A stretch of DNA of 8,113 bases. Origin: Vicinamibacteria bacterium. Lineage in GTDB: Bacteria; Acidobacteriota; Vicinamibacteria; Vicinamibacterales; 2-12-FULL-66-21. Position 1 is the first letter of the stretch, and each line of letters begins with the position of its first letter. Positions 1 through 6,225 of this stretch are shown here, in pieces. The notes under the pieces are model-generated. The model was given only the letters and a program-made list of their open reading frames with translations. It did no database searches and was not told the origin of the DNA. The position numbers were made by a program, and so were the translations under genes. The DNA lies in assembly GCA_025937075.1 (NCBI GenBank), contig JAICSD010000193.1, positions 1-8,113 on the forward strand. Direction: 5' to 3'.

Positions 1-839
1 ACGCGGTGCCGATCACGCTCGGTCAGGAATTCAGCGGGTTCGCCGCGAACGTCCGCCACGCAACGGACGACCTCGAACATGCCGCGGCGCCGTTACACGA
101 GCTGAACCTCGGCGCGACCGCCGTTGGAACGGGCCTCAATGCCGGCGACGAGTACGCGGAGCGCGCGATCCGTACGCTGTCCGAGCTGACGAGCCTGGCG
201 CTTCGCCCCGCGGAGAATCGGTTTCGCGTGACGCAGAGCATGGGCGACGTGCTCGCGTATTCGGGAGCGCTGCGGCGTCTGGCCGTGGAAGTCAGCAAGA
301 TCGCATCTGACCTTCGGCTGCTCAGCATGGGCCCGCGTGCCGGCCTCGCGGAAATCGCGCTTCCCGCCGTGCAACCTGGCTCGTCCATCATGCCGGGAAA
401 GGTGAACCCGTCAATTCCGGAAATGGTCAACCAGGTCTGCTTTCAAGTCATCGGCTGCGATTTGGCGATCGCCGCCGCCGCAGACGCCGGACAGCTCGAG
501 CTCAACGTGATGATGCCCGTGATCGCCTGGAACGCGCTGCACGCGTCCACGATTCTGCGCCAGGCGATGATCGTCCTGGCCGACCGCTGCGTCCGCGGCA
601 TCCGCGCCGACGAAGCGCGATGCCGCGAGCTGCTCGATCGCAGCACCGCCGTTGCGACGGCGCTCAGCCCGTACATCGGCTACGCCGCAACCGCCGAGAT
701 TGCGAAGGAGTCGGTGAAGACGGGGCGACCCGTTCGCGATCTCGTGCGCGAGCGCAAGCTGCTGCCCGACGAAAAGCTCGATGACATCCTCTCCCCCGAA
801 GCAATGACGCAGCCGGGCGTCAAAGGCACGGCGCAGTGA
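1..839 (+). CDS. aspA: Aspartate ammonia-lyase (aspartase), 3' part
   Basis: This is the C-terminal part of a fumarase/aspartase-superfamily lyase, which interconverts L-aspartate and fumarate plus ammonia in the cytosol. The reading frame is open to the left edge: AVPITLGQEF is the internal family motif usually seen as DAVPxTLGQEF, so the GTG at position 6 is not the true start. About 279 residues are present of a usual length near 470. The substrate-site motif GATAVGTGLNA is at 111-143 and the catalytic-loop signature GSSIMPGKVN is at 378-407. What follows, PSIPEMVNQVCFQVIG, is the aspartase version; fumarase C typically continues TQCEAL. The C-terminus has DILSPEAMTQPG, typical of aspartases. 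The stop TGA at 837-839 overlaps the GTG of the next gene. Family assignment is firm; aspartase over fumarase is well supported by these subfamily motifs. Confidence 0.94.
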   Translation, partial: AVPITLGQEFSGFAANVRHATDDLEHAAAPLHELNLGATAVGTGLNAGDEYAERAIRTLSELTSLALRPAENRFRVTQSMGDVLAYSGALRRLAVEVSKIASDLRLLSMGPRAGLAEIALPAVQPGSSIMPGKVNPSIPEMVNQVCFQVIGCDLAIAAAADAGQLELNVMMPVIAWNALHASTILRQAMIVLADRCVRGIRADEARCRELLDRSTAVATALSPYIGYAATAEIAKESVKTGRPVRDLVRERKLLPDEKLDDILSPEAMTQPGVKGTAQ

Positions 840-1486
840 CCGGACGCGCAGCGGCGTTCCTCGCGGCTGCCCTCCTGCTGACTTCGGCAAACGCTGTCGC
901 TCAGCACACACGGCTCTTTCGGCCCGAGGATCTGGGCCAGCTCGAAGGACCCGATCGCGAGCTCTGGCAGCGCCCAGAACAGATCATGGACTCGCTGTTC
1001 ATCGGCGAGGGCAGCACGGTCGCGGACCTTGGCGCTGGCGGCGGCTGGTTCACGATCCGGCTCGCGCGACGCGTCGGTCCCAATGGAAAGGTCTATGCCG
1101 AAGACGTTCAATCGCAGATGATTCACGCGATCGACGGGCGCGTCCGCGGCGAGGGGCTGCACAACGTCGAAACGGTTCTGGGGACGCAGCCCGACCCGCG
1201 GCTGCCAACCAATACGCTCGACGCCGTCCTCATCGTCGACGCATATCGCGAGATGGAGCAGCCGATCACGCTGTTGCGAAACGTCGCGCACGCGCTGAAG
1301 CCATCGGGTCTCATCGGCATCGTCGATTTCACGAAGGAAGGCAGCGGACCCGGTCCGACCCTGGAGGAACGCGTCGATCCGGATCGGGTGATTCACGATG
1401 CCGAATCCGCCGGCCTGGAGCTGCGCCGCCGCGAAGGCTTTCTGCGGTATCAGTACCTGCTGATCTTCGGCCTGCCGTCTCGATGA
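836..1486 (+). CDS. Class I SAM-dependent methyltransferase with N-terminal signal peptide
   Basis: A 216-residue Rossmann-fold methyltransferase-like protein. SAM-binding motif I is VADLGAGGG (residues 62-70), followed by the second-strand acidic pair in VYAEDV (86-91) and a motif II/III-like stretch LDAVLIVDAYREM (128-140). ALKPSGLIGIVDF (153-165) is the usual post-motif strand. Residues 1-23 look like a Sec signal: Arg4, a hydrophobic Ala/Leu core and AVA before Gln23, so export or inner-membrane anchoring is predicted. Similar secreted-looking methyltransferases are known in Acidobacteria and other Gram-negatives, but their substrate is not established. The GTG start overlaps the aspA stop (GTGA), with AAAGG about 9 nt upstream as a possible ribosome site. 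Starting later would remove the signal peptide, but no better start is evident. The substrate cannot be read from the sequence. Confidence 0.88.
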   Translation: MTGRAAAFLAAALLLTSANAVAQHTRLFRPEDLGQLEGPDRELWQRPEQIMDSLFIGEGSTVADLGAGGGWFTIRLARRVGPNGKVYAEDVQSQMIHAIDGRVRGEGLHNVETVLGTQPDPRLPTNTLDAVLIVDAYREMEQPITLLRNVAHALKPSGLIGIVDFTKEGSGPGPTLEERVDPDRVIHDAESAGLELRRREGFLRYQYLLIFGLPSR

Positions 1487-2343
1487 CGCCTCCCCGCTTC
1501 TTTGCCGACCACCAGCGGCTGGTGTCGGCCGAGCTGCATCGCCTGCTCGAAACCGGCGACAGCCCTGTCGAGCGCGCGATGGCCTATACGGCGCTCGCAC
1601 CTTCCAAGCAGGTGCGTGCGGTGCTGACGCTATCCTCGACCGAGTTGTGCAACGGCGCCGCGGCTCGCGCCGTTCCTGCCGCCGCGGCAATCGAGCTGGT
1701 GCACGCGTCATCACTGATTCTCGACGATCTACCGTCGATGGACGATGCGCCGCTGAGGAGAGGGAAGAGGGCGAATCACCTCGAGTGCGGAGAGGCGGTT
1801 GCGATCCTGGCGGCGTTCGGGCTGCTCAATCTCTCCTTCGCGACGCTCACGCGCACGTACGAGCCGGCGCTCGCCGCGCGGCTCGCGTCTCTCGTCGCGG
1901 ACGCCGTTGGGCCCGCTGGCCTCATTGGCGGACAAGCGCTCGATCTGCAGGCAACGGATCAGTCGATCGGTTTCGAAATCCTGGAGCGCATTCACCGCGG
2001 CAAGACCGGCGCGCTCTTCGTGGCCGCGGCATGCTGCGGCGCCGTCATTGCCGGTGCGCGCGCGGACGCGCTTGGCGCGCTCACGACATACGCGAAGAAC
2101 CTCGGCCTCGCGTTTCAGATCGTCGACGACCTGCTGGACGTCGAGGGCGATCCGGCGCAGACGGGCAAGGCCGTCCGCGCCGATGCTAGAAAGACGACGT
2201 TCGTGTCGTTCAGCGGCGTCGACGGCGCGCGGCAGCTCGCGTGGGAGTTGTGTCAAACCGCCGACCGCGCGCTCGCGCCGTTCGGATCGCGCGCCGATCG
2301 ACTGCGTGAGCTGTCCGCGTTCGTTGCCGCGAGGCGGTTGTGA
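1483..2343 (+). CDS. trans-Polyprenyl diphosphate synthase (GGPP/FPP synthase, IspA/CrtE family)
   Basis: A 286-residue all-alpha prenyl chain-elongation enzyme that condenses isopentenyl diphosphate with allylic diphosphates. The first Asp-rich motif is DDLPSMD (residues 81-87), followed by LRRGK. GGQALDL (149-155), RGKTGALF (172-179) and the second Asp-rich motif QIVDDLLD (212-219) follow, then K229 and KTT (237-239). All catalytic landmarks are present and the length is normal. The stretch LVHASSLILDD resembles CrtE-type geranylgeranyl diphosphate synthases more than E. coli IspA: the residue five before the first Asp is Ser76, where E. coli IspA has Tyr, suggesting a C20 or longer product (inference). 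The IPP-site motif usually written GKRxRP is altered to SKQVRA (41-46), keeping Lys42 and Arg45. The ATG overlaps the preceding stop (ATGA), and no clear ribosome site is visible, which fits translational coupling. Confidence 0.93.
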   Translation: MTPPRFFADHQRLVSAELHRLLETGDSPVERAMAYTALAPSKQVRAVLTLSSTELCNGAAARAVPAAAAIELVHASSLILDDLPSMDDAPLRRGKRANHLECGEAVAILAAFGLLNLSFATLTRTYEPALAARLASLVADAVGPAGLIGGQALDLQATDQSIGFEILERIHRGKTGALFVAAACCGAVIAGARADALGALTTYAKNLGLAFQIVDDLLDVEGDPAQTGKAVRADARKTTFVSFSGVDGARQLAWELCQTADRALAPFGSRADRLRELSAFVAARRL

Positions 2344-4253
2344 CGGAGACCACTCGCGGGGCCGGTCAGCAGGAACGCGTCGACGATCTACGTCAGCAGC
2401 TTCGCGCCCTCGGCTATCTCGACGCGGGCGTCGATCGATTCCTGCTGGCGCCGGCGCGCGCGTCGGGCAATCCGTTCGGCGTCGCGGTGAAGTCCGGAAT
2501 TCGTGTGGGCCTGCTGGCAGGCGCGATGCTCGGGCCGGCGGCGGCGATCGGCGTCGGCGCGCGGATTCCCGGCTTGATCAGCGGGCCGCGCGATGCGCTC
2601 GTGATCGCGGTGTACTTTGCCGCGCTCTTCATGGTCGTGTTTGCCGCGGCGGCCGCTGTCGTTGCGATTCCGGCGTTCCTGCTCGCTCGGGCGCGCGGCG
2701 GCCGGACCACGGCGCGTGCGCGACTCATCTCGACGGCGTCGGGCTTGCTCGTCGGAATCGGCTGTCTCGTCTATCTCACGCTCTGGTGGCGAACGGCGAA
2801 CGCCGGCCTGGGATGGCAGTCGCCCGTCCTCACGGCACTCGCGCTGCTGCTTGCCGTCGCGATCAGCTTCACCCTCGGGCATGCGGTCCGCATCACAACC
2901 CTTGGCGTCATCGCCACGGCTGCCGCGACGGACTCGCTGCCCGCTCCACCGCGCCGGTCGTGGAGGCTTGTCACCGCGGGCGCGGTGCTCGCGTTCCTGG
3001 GGGCGGCGGCGCTGCTCGTCACAACGACCTCCGCGGAGCCGGCTGCTGATGTTCCGCCGCGGTTAACAGTGATCTCCAGCGGCATGCGCGTGCGCGTGAT
3101 CGCCATCGATGGCGTCGATCCGCAGCTGTTCGATCTCGACCGATGGCTCGGGGGCATCCGTGAGCAGGTCGGTTGGCGGTATCGGCTCGTAGCGGAGGAC
3201 ACCTCCGATCCCGCGCGAATCTGGACGACGATCGCCACGGGGGAACCGCCCTCCGTCCACGGCGTGCAGGCGATCGAGACGCGGCGAGTGGCAGGACTGC
3301 AGGGAATCCTGTCGTCCGACCGCAGCGGGATCGGGCGCGCGCTCCAGGGTGCAACGGATCTCGTGCGTCTGACCCGTCCGTCCGTGGCAAGCCGCGACGA
3401 GCGCCAGTCGATGACCTTCTGGGAAGTCGCGGAGCAAGCTGGGCTTCGGACGGCTGTGGTGAACTGGTGGGCGACGTGGCCTGCCCTCGCCACAACAGGC
3501 GTGATCGTCACGGATCGTGCCGTGTTGCGGCTGGAGCACGGCGGCGCGCAGGATGCGGAAATCGCGCCGGCGGATCTATATCCCGCGCTCGCCGTTCAGT
3601 GGTCCACCATCCGACAAGCGGCAACGGAGCAGGCATCGGCGGCATTCAAGGACATCACCGATCGAGGGATTGCCGACGCACTGCGCCGCTCGGCGACGCT
3701 CGATGCGACGATGGTCGGTCTTGCGAATGCGATTCCTGGTCCACCGCGTGATCTCGATGTCCTGTACCTCCCCGGGCTCGATATCGTTCAGCACACGATC
3801 CTCGGCGCGCGCGATGGCGCTCCGCTCGCGCCCTCGGCGGTGAACGCGCGTGTCTCCGCGCTTCGTGCGTATGAATACTTTCTTCGAAGCTTGCTCGGCT
3901 CGTGGCTGAACCCGAACGCAGGTGAGATCGTGATGCTCGTGACAGAACCAGGTCGCGTGGCCGGAAATGCCGCCGGGACGATCACGATCGCCGGTGCGCC
4001 AGGAACTGATATGGAGCCGCCGGTGATCGGAAGTGCGGCGGTCGTAGACATCGCGCCCACGGTGCTTCACCTGCTGGGCGTTCCGCTGAGCCGGGAACTG
4101 GCGGGGCACCCGCTGTTGACGCCGTTCCCGTCGCGAGTCCCTCCACCGGTATCGAGTTACGGTCGCCCATTCACGAGCGCCGCGCCGCGGTCAGGAAAAC
4201 CGCTCGATCAGGAGATGATCGATAGACTGAGAAGCCTCGGGTATGTGAGGTGA
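2340..4253 (+). CDS. Membrane-anchored alkaline phosphatase/type I phosphodiesterase superfamily protein, probable pseudoenzyme
   Basis: A 637-residue protein. Five hydrophobic segments lie near residues 54-78, 87-116, 130-150, 162-180 and 209-228. Arg-rich loops at 117-128 and 204-209 predict a cytoplasmic N-terminus and, after five crossings, a periplasmic domain from about 249. That domain shows superfamily landmarks: VIAIDGVDP (253-261, metal ligand Asp257), IWTTIATGEPPSVHGV (294-309), FWEVAEQAGL (360-369), LPGLDIVQH (477-485, Asp481 and His485) and DIAPTVLHLLGVP (570-582). The usual SDHG metal motif appears as TEPG (535-538), and no His is seen at the usual HxxxG position downstream. The expected Ser/Thr nucleophile before IWTT is also unclear. 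It may therefore bind rather than hydrolyse. LRALGY near the N-terminus (21-26) is echoed by LRSLGYV at the C-terminus (630-636). The GTG overlaps the synthase stop, with GAGG 5 nt upstream. Substrate unknown. Confidence 0.82.
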   Translation: MTETTRGAGQQERVDDLRQQLRALGYLDAGVDRFLLAPARASGNPFGVAVKSGIRVGLLAGAMLGPAAAIGVGARIPGLISGPRDALVIAVYFAALFMVVFAAAAAVVAIPAFLLARARGGRTTARARLISTASGLLVGIGCLVYLTLWWRTANAGLGWQSPVLTALALLLAVAISFTLGHAVRITTLGVIATAAATDSLPAPPRRSWRLVTAGAVLAFLGAAALLVTTTSAEPAADVPPRLTVISSGMRVRVIAIDGVDPQLFDLDRWLGGIREQVGWRYRLVAEDTSDPARIWTTIATGEPPSVHGVQAIETRRVAGLQGILSSDRSGIGRALQGATDLVRLTRPSVASRDERQSMTFWEVAEQAGLRTAVVNWWATWPALATTGVIVTDRAVLRLEHGGAQDAEIAPADLYPALAVQWSTIRQAATEQASAAFKDITDRGIADALRRSATLDATMVGLANAIPGPPRDLDVLYLPGLDIVQHTILGARDGAPLAPSAVNARVSALRAYEYFLRSLLGSWLNPNAGEIVMLVTEPGRVAGNAAGTITIAGAPGTDMEPPVIGSAAVVDIAPTVLHLLGVPLSRELAGHPLLTPFPSRVPPPVSSYGRPFTSAAPRSGKPLDQEMIDRLRSLGYVR

Positions 4254-4261
4254 TCGTCGGA

Positions 4262-4316
4262 GGCGGCCCTGAAAGGGCCACCCTACGGTCGTGGCGCGGG
4301 CCTTTCAGGCCCGCGT
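4262..4316. repeat. Pair of inverted GC-rich palindromes between convergent genes (REP-like; possible bidirectional terminator)
   Basis: Hairpin A is GGCCCT-GAA-AGGGCC at 4265-4279, with two further pairs (4262-4263 with 4281-4282) beyond one mismatch. Hairpin B is CGCGGGCCT-TTC-AGGCCCGCG at 4295-4315, a 9-bp perfect stem plus a G-T pair. The cores CCTGAAAGG (4268-4276) and CCTTTCAGG (4301-4309) are reverse complements, so the two hairpins are inverted copies of one element. No T-tract follows either stem on either strand, so intrinsic termination is only possible, not shown. The position between convergent stops fits a terminator or a dispersed REP-like element. Hairpin B overlaps the last codons and the stop of bioY. 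Confidence 0.75.
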
Positions 4317-4907
4317 GCCCAGCAGCCGCCACGCTGACGGCAGCACCGCGGCTGCGAGGACGACCTTCAGAAGATCAGCCGGCAGGAACGGAAGCAGGCC
4401 GACGGCGATTGCGCGCGCGAGTCCACCCGACGCAGGCCCCCAGGCGATCCACGCCACGCCGCACGAGAAGACGATCGCGAGGCCGGCGGCCATCGCAAGC
4501 ACAGAAGTGAGGTAGCGCCGATCGAGACCCCTCACCGCGAGCGCGCCCGTGACGAACGCGGCGAGCGGATAGCTCATGAGATACCCGCCTGTGGGACCGA
4601 GCAGACGCGCGATCCCTTGCGGCAGCACCGGCGACGCCGCGAACACGGAAAGGCCTGCGATGCCCGCGGCAAGATACAGGGCCTGGCTGACGAACCCGAG
4701 GCGTGGACCAAGGACGGCGCCGCCGAGCAGAACGATCATCGGCTGCAGCGTGAACGGCACGGGCGTGAATGGCAGCGGAACGCTCACCTGCGCGGCCGCA
4801 GCCGTCAACATCGTCACGAACAGCACCGCCAGCGCGCGCTGGAGCGTCGTGAGGTCGGCAGCGAACGCGTCCAGCAGGGTCGTGTGATCGGCAGTCCGCA
4901 CAGTCAT
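4305..4907 (-). CDS. bioY: Biotin transporter BioY (ECF S component)
   Basis: An integral membrane biotin-binding S component. The family motif region VSVPLPFTPVPFTLQ (residues 41-55 from the chosen start), LLGGAVLGPRLG (60-71), LLGPTGGYLMSYPLAAF (102-118) and FLPADLLK (174-181) make the assignment firm. Six hydrophobic segments are visible, and at 200 residues the length is normal. The ATG at 4907 is chosen: an in-frame ATG at 4946 would add 13 residues lying inside the thiD start region and upstream of the predicted promoter. No energising ATPase or T component (bioM, bioN) is in the window, so it must act alone or with ECF modules encoded elsewhere (inference). The final residues Thr-Arg-Ala and the TGA fall within palindrome B. 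It is divergent from thiD, with 20 bp between start codons. No ribosome site is visible. Confidence 0.95.
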   Translation of the reverse strand: MTVRTADHTTLLDAFAADLTTLQRALAVLFVTMLTAAAAQVSVPLPFTPVPFTLQPMIVLLGGAVLGPRLGFVSQALYLAAGIAGLSVFAASPVLPQGIARLLGPTGGYLMSYPLAAFVTGALAVRGLDRRYLTSVLAMAAGLAIVFSCGVAWIAWGPASGGLARAIAVGLLPFLPADLLKVVLAAAVLPSAWRLLGTRA

Positions 4908-4917
4908 TTGGTCGAAA

Positions 4918-4946
4918 ATTCTACTGTATGCGTACAGCACTGACAA
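4918..4946 (-). promoter_or_regulatory. Sigma70-type promoter for bioY
   Basis: Read on the minus strand there is a -35 box TTGTCA (4946-4941, five of six consensus bases), a 17-bp spacer, and a -10 box TAGAAT (4923-4918, five of six). Transcription would start near 4911, only about four bases before the ATG at 4907, so the mRNA would be leaderless or nearly so. This also argues against the longer bioY start at 4946. The -35 box lies inside the thiD coding sequence. Confidence 0.65.
4924..4937. promoter_or_regulatory. Operator-like dyad CTGTA-N4-TACAG in the bioY/thiD control region
   Basis: The arms CTGTA (4924-4928) and TACAG (4933-4937) are perfect inverted copies around TGCG; 12 of the 14 bases obey the dyad. 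It fills the spacer between the predicted bioY -35 and -10 boxes and covers the ATG of thiD (4928-4930), so a bound dimer would block bioY transcription and probably thiD expression. It matches neither the BirA, BioR nor BioQ operator patterns I know. It resembles the E. coli LexA box but has two fewer bases between the arms. Function is inferred from placement only. Confidence 0.45.
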
Positions 4947-5725
4947 TCGCGGGCAGCGACTCCGGCGCCGGCGCCGGAATCCAGGCGGATCTGAAGACGT
5001 TCGCCGCGCACGGCGTCTACGGCACGTCGGCGATCACCGCCATTACCGCCCAGAACACGCTCGGCGTCGCATCGTGGCAGGCAGTCCCCACCGATCTGGT
5101 GATCGCGCAAATCGAAGCGGTCGCCTCGGACATCACACCCCATGCCGTCAAGACCGGGATGCTCGCGACGGCCGCGATCGTCGAAGCCGTCGCGGCTGCA
5201 ATTGACAGCCTCGAGCTGCCCGACGTCGTGGTCGATCCCGTCATGATCGCCAAGGGCGGCGATCGCCTGCTCGCGGAAGAGGCGGTCGCCATGGTTCGGA
5301 CAGAGCTGCTGCGCCGCGCGATGGTGACGACCCCGAACGTCCCCGAGGCAGAGGTCCTCGCGGACATGCGGATTCAATCGCGGCACGACATGGAGACGGC
5401 CGCGCGGCGAATCCATAAGCTCGGCGCGCGCGTCGTAGTGGTCAAGGGCGGACACCTGGACGGCAACGAGTCCGTCGATGTGGTCGTCACGCCGGACCGC
5501 CTGTTCGAGCTGCGTGGGAGCCGGATTCCCGGCCCGCACACGCACGGGACGGGCTGCACCTTCGCCGCAGCCATCGCGGCAAATCTCGCACTCAGGCAGG
5601 GCGTCGAGGAATCGCTGCACAACGCGCGCGCGTACCTCGAAGGCGCCCTCGAACACGCTCCGCGTCTCGGCCGCGGACATGGTCCGCTCGACCATTTCTG
5701 GCGGACCCGCGTGGCGAAAACCTGA
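4928..5725 (+). CDS. thiD: Bifunctional hydroxymethylpyrimidine kinase/phosphomethylpyrimidine kinase
   Basis: A cytosolic ribokinase-family enzyme that phosphorylates 4-amino-5-hydroxymethyl-2-methylpyrimidine twice, giving HMP diphosphate for thiamine phosphate synthesis. Visible motifs are [20 protein letters not shown] (residues 5-24), TAQNTLGV (40-47), VKTGML (74-79), [11 protein letters not shown] (101-111), [11 protein letters not shown] (134-144), VVVKGGH (170-176) and the anion-hole/catalytic [11 protein letters not shown] (207-217) with Cys210. The C-terminal GHGPLDHFW (250-258) is typical. At 265 residues it is full length. The ATG at 4928 gives the canonical N-terminus, so this start is secure although no Shine-Dalgarno sequence precedes it. 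A promoter for it would have to lie within bioY; only a weak -10-like GAAAAT (4914-4919) is seen. It is followed after 23 bp by moaE. Confidence 0.97.
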   Translation: MRTALTIAGSDSGAGAGIQADLKTFAAHGVYGTSAITAITAQNTLGVASWQAVPTDLVIAQIEAVASDITPHAVKTGMLATAAIVEAVAAAIDSLELPDVVVDPVMIAKGGDRLLAEEAVAMVRTELLRRAMVTTPNVPEAEVLADMRIQSRHDMETAARRIHKLGARVVVVKGGHLDGNESVDVVVTPDRLFELRGSRIPGPHTHGTGCTFAAAIAANLALRQGVEESLHNARAYLEGALEHAPRLGRGHGPLDHFWRTRVAKT

Positions 5726-5735
5726 CGCGCCCCTT

Positions 5736-5741
5736 TATACT
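5736..5741 (+). promoter_or_regulatory. -10 box for moaE, implying a leaderless GTG transcript
   Basis: TATACT in the 23-bp thiD-moaE gap matches five of six -10 consensus bases and ends 7 nt before the moaE GTG, which would place the transcription start at about 5748. The -35 region is weak (TGGCGA at 5712-5717, 18-bp spacer, three of six bases). Read-through from thiD could also supply moaE. Confidence 0.4.
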
Positions 5742-5748
5742 GCTCGAG

Positions 5749-6225
5749 GTGGCTTTCTCCCGGTTCAACGTCACGGAACTGCCGCTGGATGCCGCGACGG
5801 TCAGTGCACCGCTTGCGCAAAGCGGCGACGGCGCGGTGACTGTCTTCGTGGGGCTCGTGCGCGATCACAACGCCGGACGCCGCGTGCGCTGGCTCGAATA
5901 CGAGGCCTACCCTGCGCTGGCGCTGAAGGCGTTCGAGAAAATCGCCGACGAAGCCTCGGCCGCCTGGACCGATACACGGCTGGCGATTAGCCACCGTATC
6001 GGACGGCTCGAAATTGGCGAGGCAAGCGTGGTGATTGCCGCCGCGAGCCCGCATCGCGCGGAAGCATTCGCCGCGTGCCGCTACGCGATTGAGCGCGTGA
6101 AGCAGATCGCGCCGATCTGGAAGCACGAGCACTTCGTCGGCGGCGAGAGTTGGATTGAGGGGGCGACGGCCGATCCCGACGACGAGCGGGCGAGGCTGGA
6201 CGCGCTGGAGCGCGCGTGCATGTAA
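5749..6225 (+). CDS. moaE: Molybdopterin synthase catalytic subunit
   Basis: The large subunit of molybdopterin synthase. With thiocarboxylated MoaD it inserts two sulfurs into precursor Z (cPMP) to give molybdopterin in molybdenum cofactor synthesis. The 158 residues contain GAVTVFVGLVRDHN (28-41; Arg38 matches E. coli Arg39), ISHRIGRLEIGE (80-91), ASPHRAEAF (99-107; His102-Arg103 match E. coli His103-Arg104) and VKQIAPIWKHE (117-127). Lys118 and Lys125 keep the seven-residue spacing of the E. coli catalytic pair Lys119/Lys126. These residue matches are by-eye alignment from memory. The GTG at 5749 gives the expected short N-terminus; the GAGG before it overlaps the start codon and is too close to serve as a ribosome site. 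It overlaps moaD by 10 bp. E before D is the reverse of the common moaD-moaE order. Confidence 0.96.
   Translation: MAFSRFNVTELPLDAATVSAPLAQSGDGAVTVFVGLVRDHNAGRRVRWLEYEAYPALALKAFEKIADEASAAWTDTRLAISHRIGRLEIGEASVVIAAASPHRAEAFAACRYAIERVKQIAPIWKHEHFVGGESWIEGATADPDDERARLDALERACM

Noticed and set aside
680..1714. 344-codon open frame on the minus strand
   Set aside because: It lies opposite aspA, the methyltransferase and the prenyl synthase; the translation is Arg/Ala-rich with no recognisable motif, a usual shadow in high-GC DNA.
1799..3049. 416-codon open frame on the plus strand
   Set aside because: It overlaps the motif-bearing prenyl synthase and membrane protein in another frame; composition is Arg/Ser-rich and low in complexity, so it is a shadow.
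4250..4515. Small plus-strand open frames across the palindromes and bioY end
   Set aside because: They are antisense to conserved BioY sequence and show no domain or convincing start.
4908..4927. TPP riboswitch upstream of thiD
   Set aside because: Only 20 bp separate the start codons, far too short for the aptamer, and no thi-box bases are seen.
4922..4939. LexA (SOS) box
   Set aside because: The arms fit CTGT...ACAG, but the E. coli box has eight bases between them and here there are six; neither neighbour is a DNA-damage gene.
4908..4946. Longer bioY start at 4946
   Set aside because: The extra 13 residues would lie upstream of the predicted promoter -10 and inside thiD, and are not part of the usual BioY N-terminus.
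4904..5695. 263-codon minus-strand frame opposite thiD
   Set aside because: thiD carries all family motifs on the plus strand; the opposite frame shows none.
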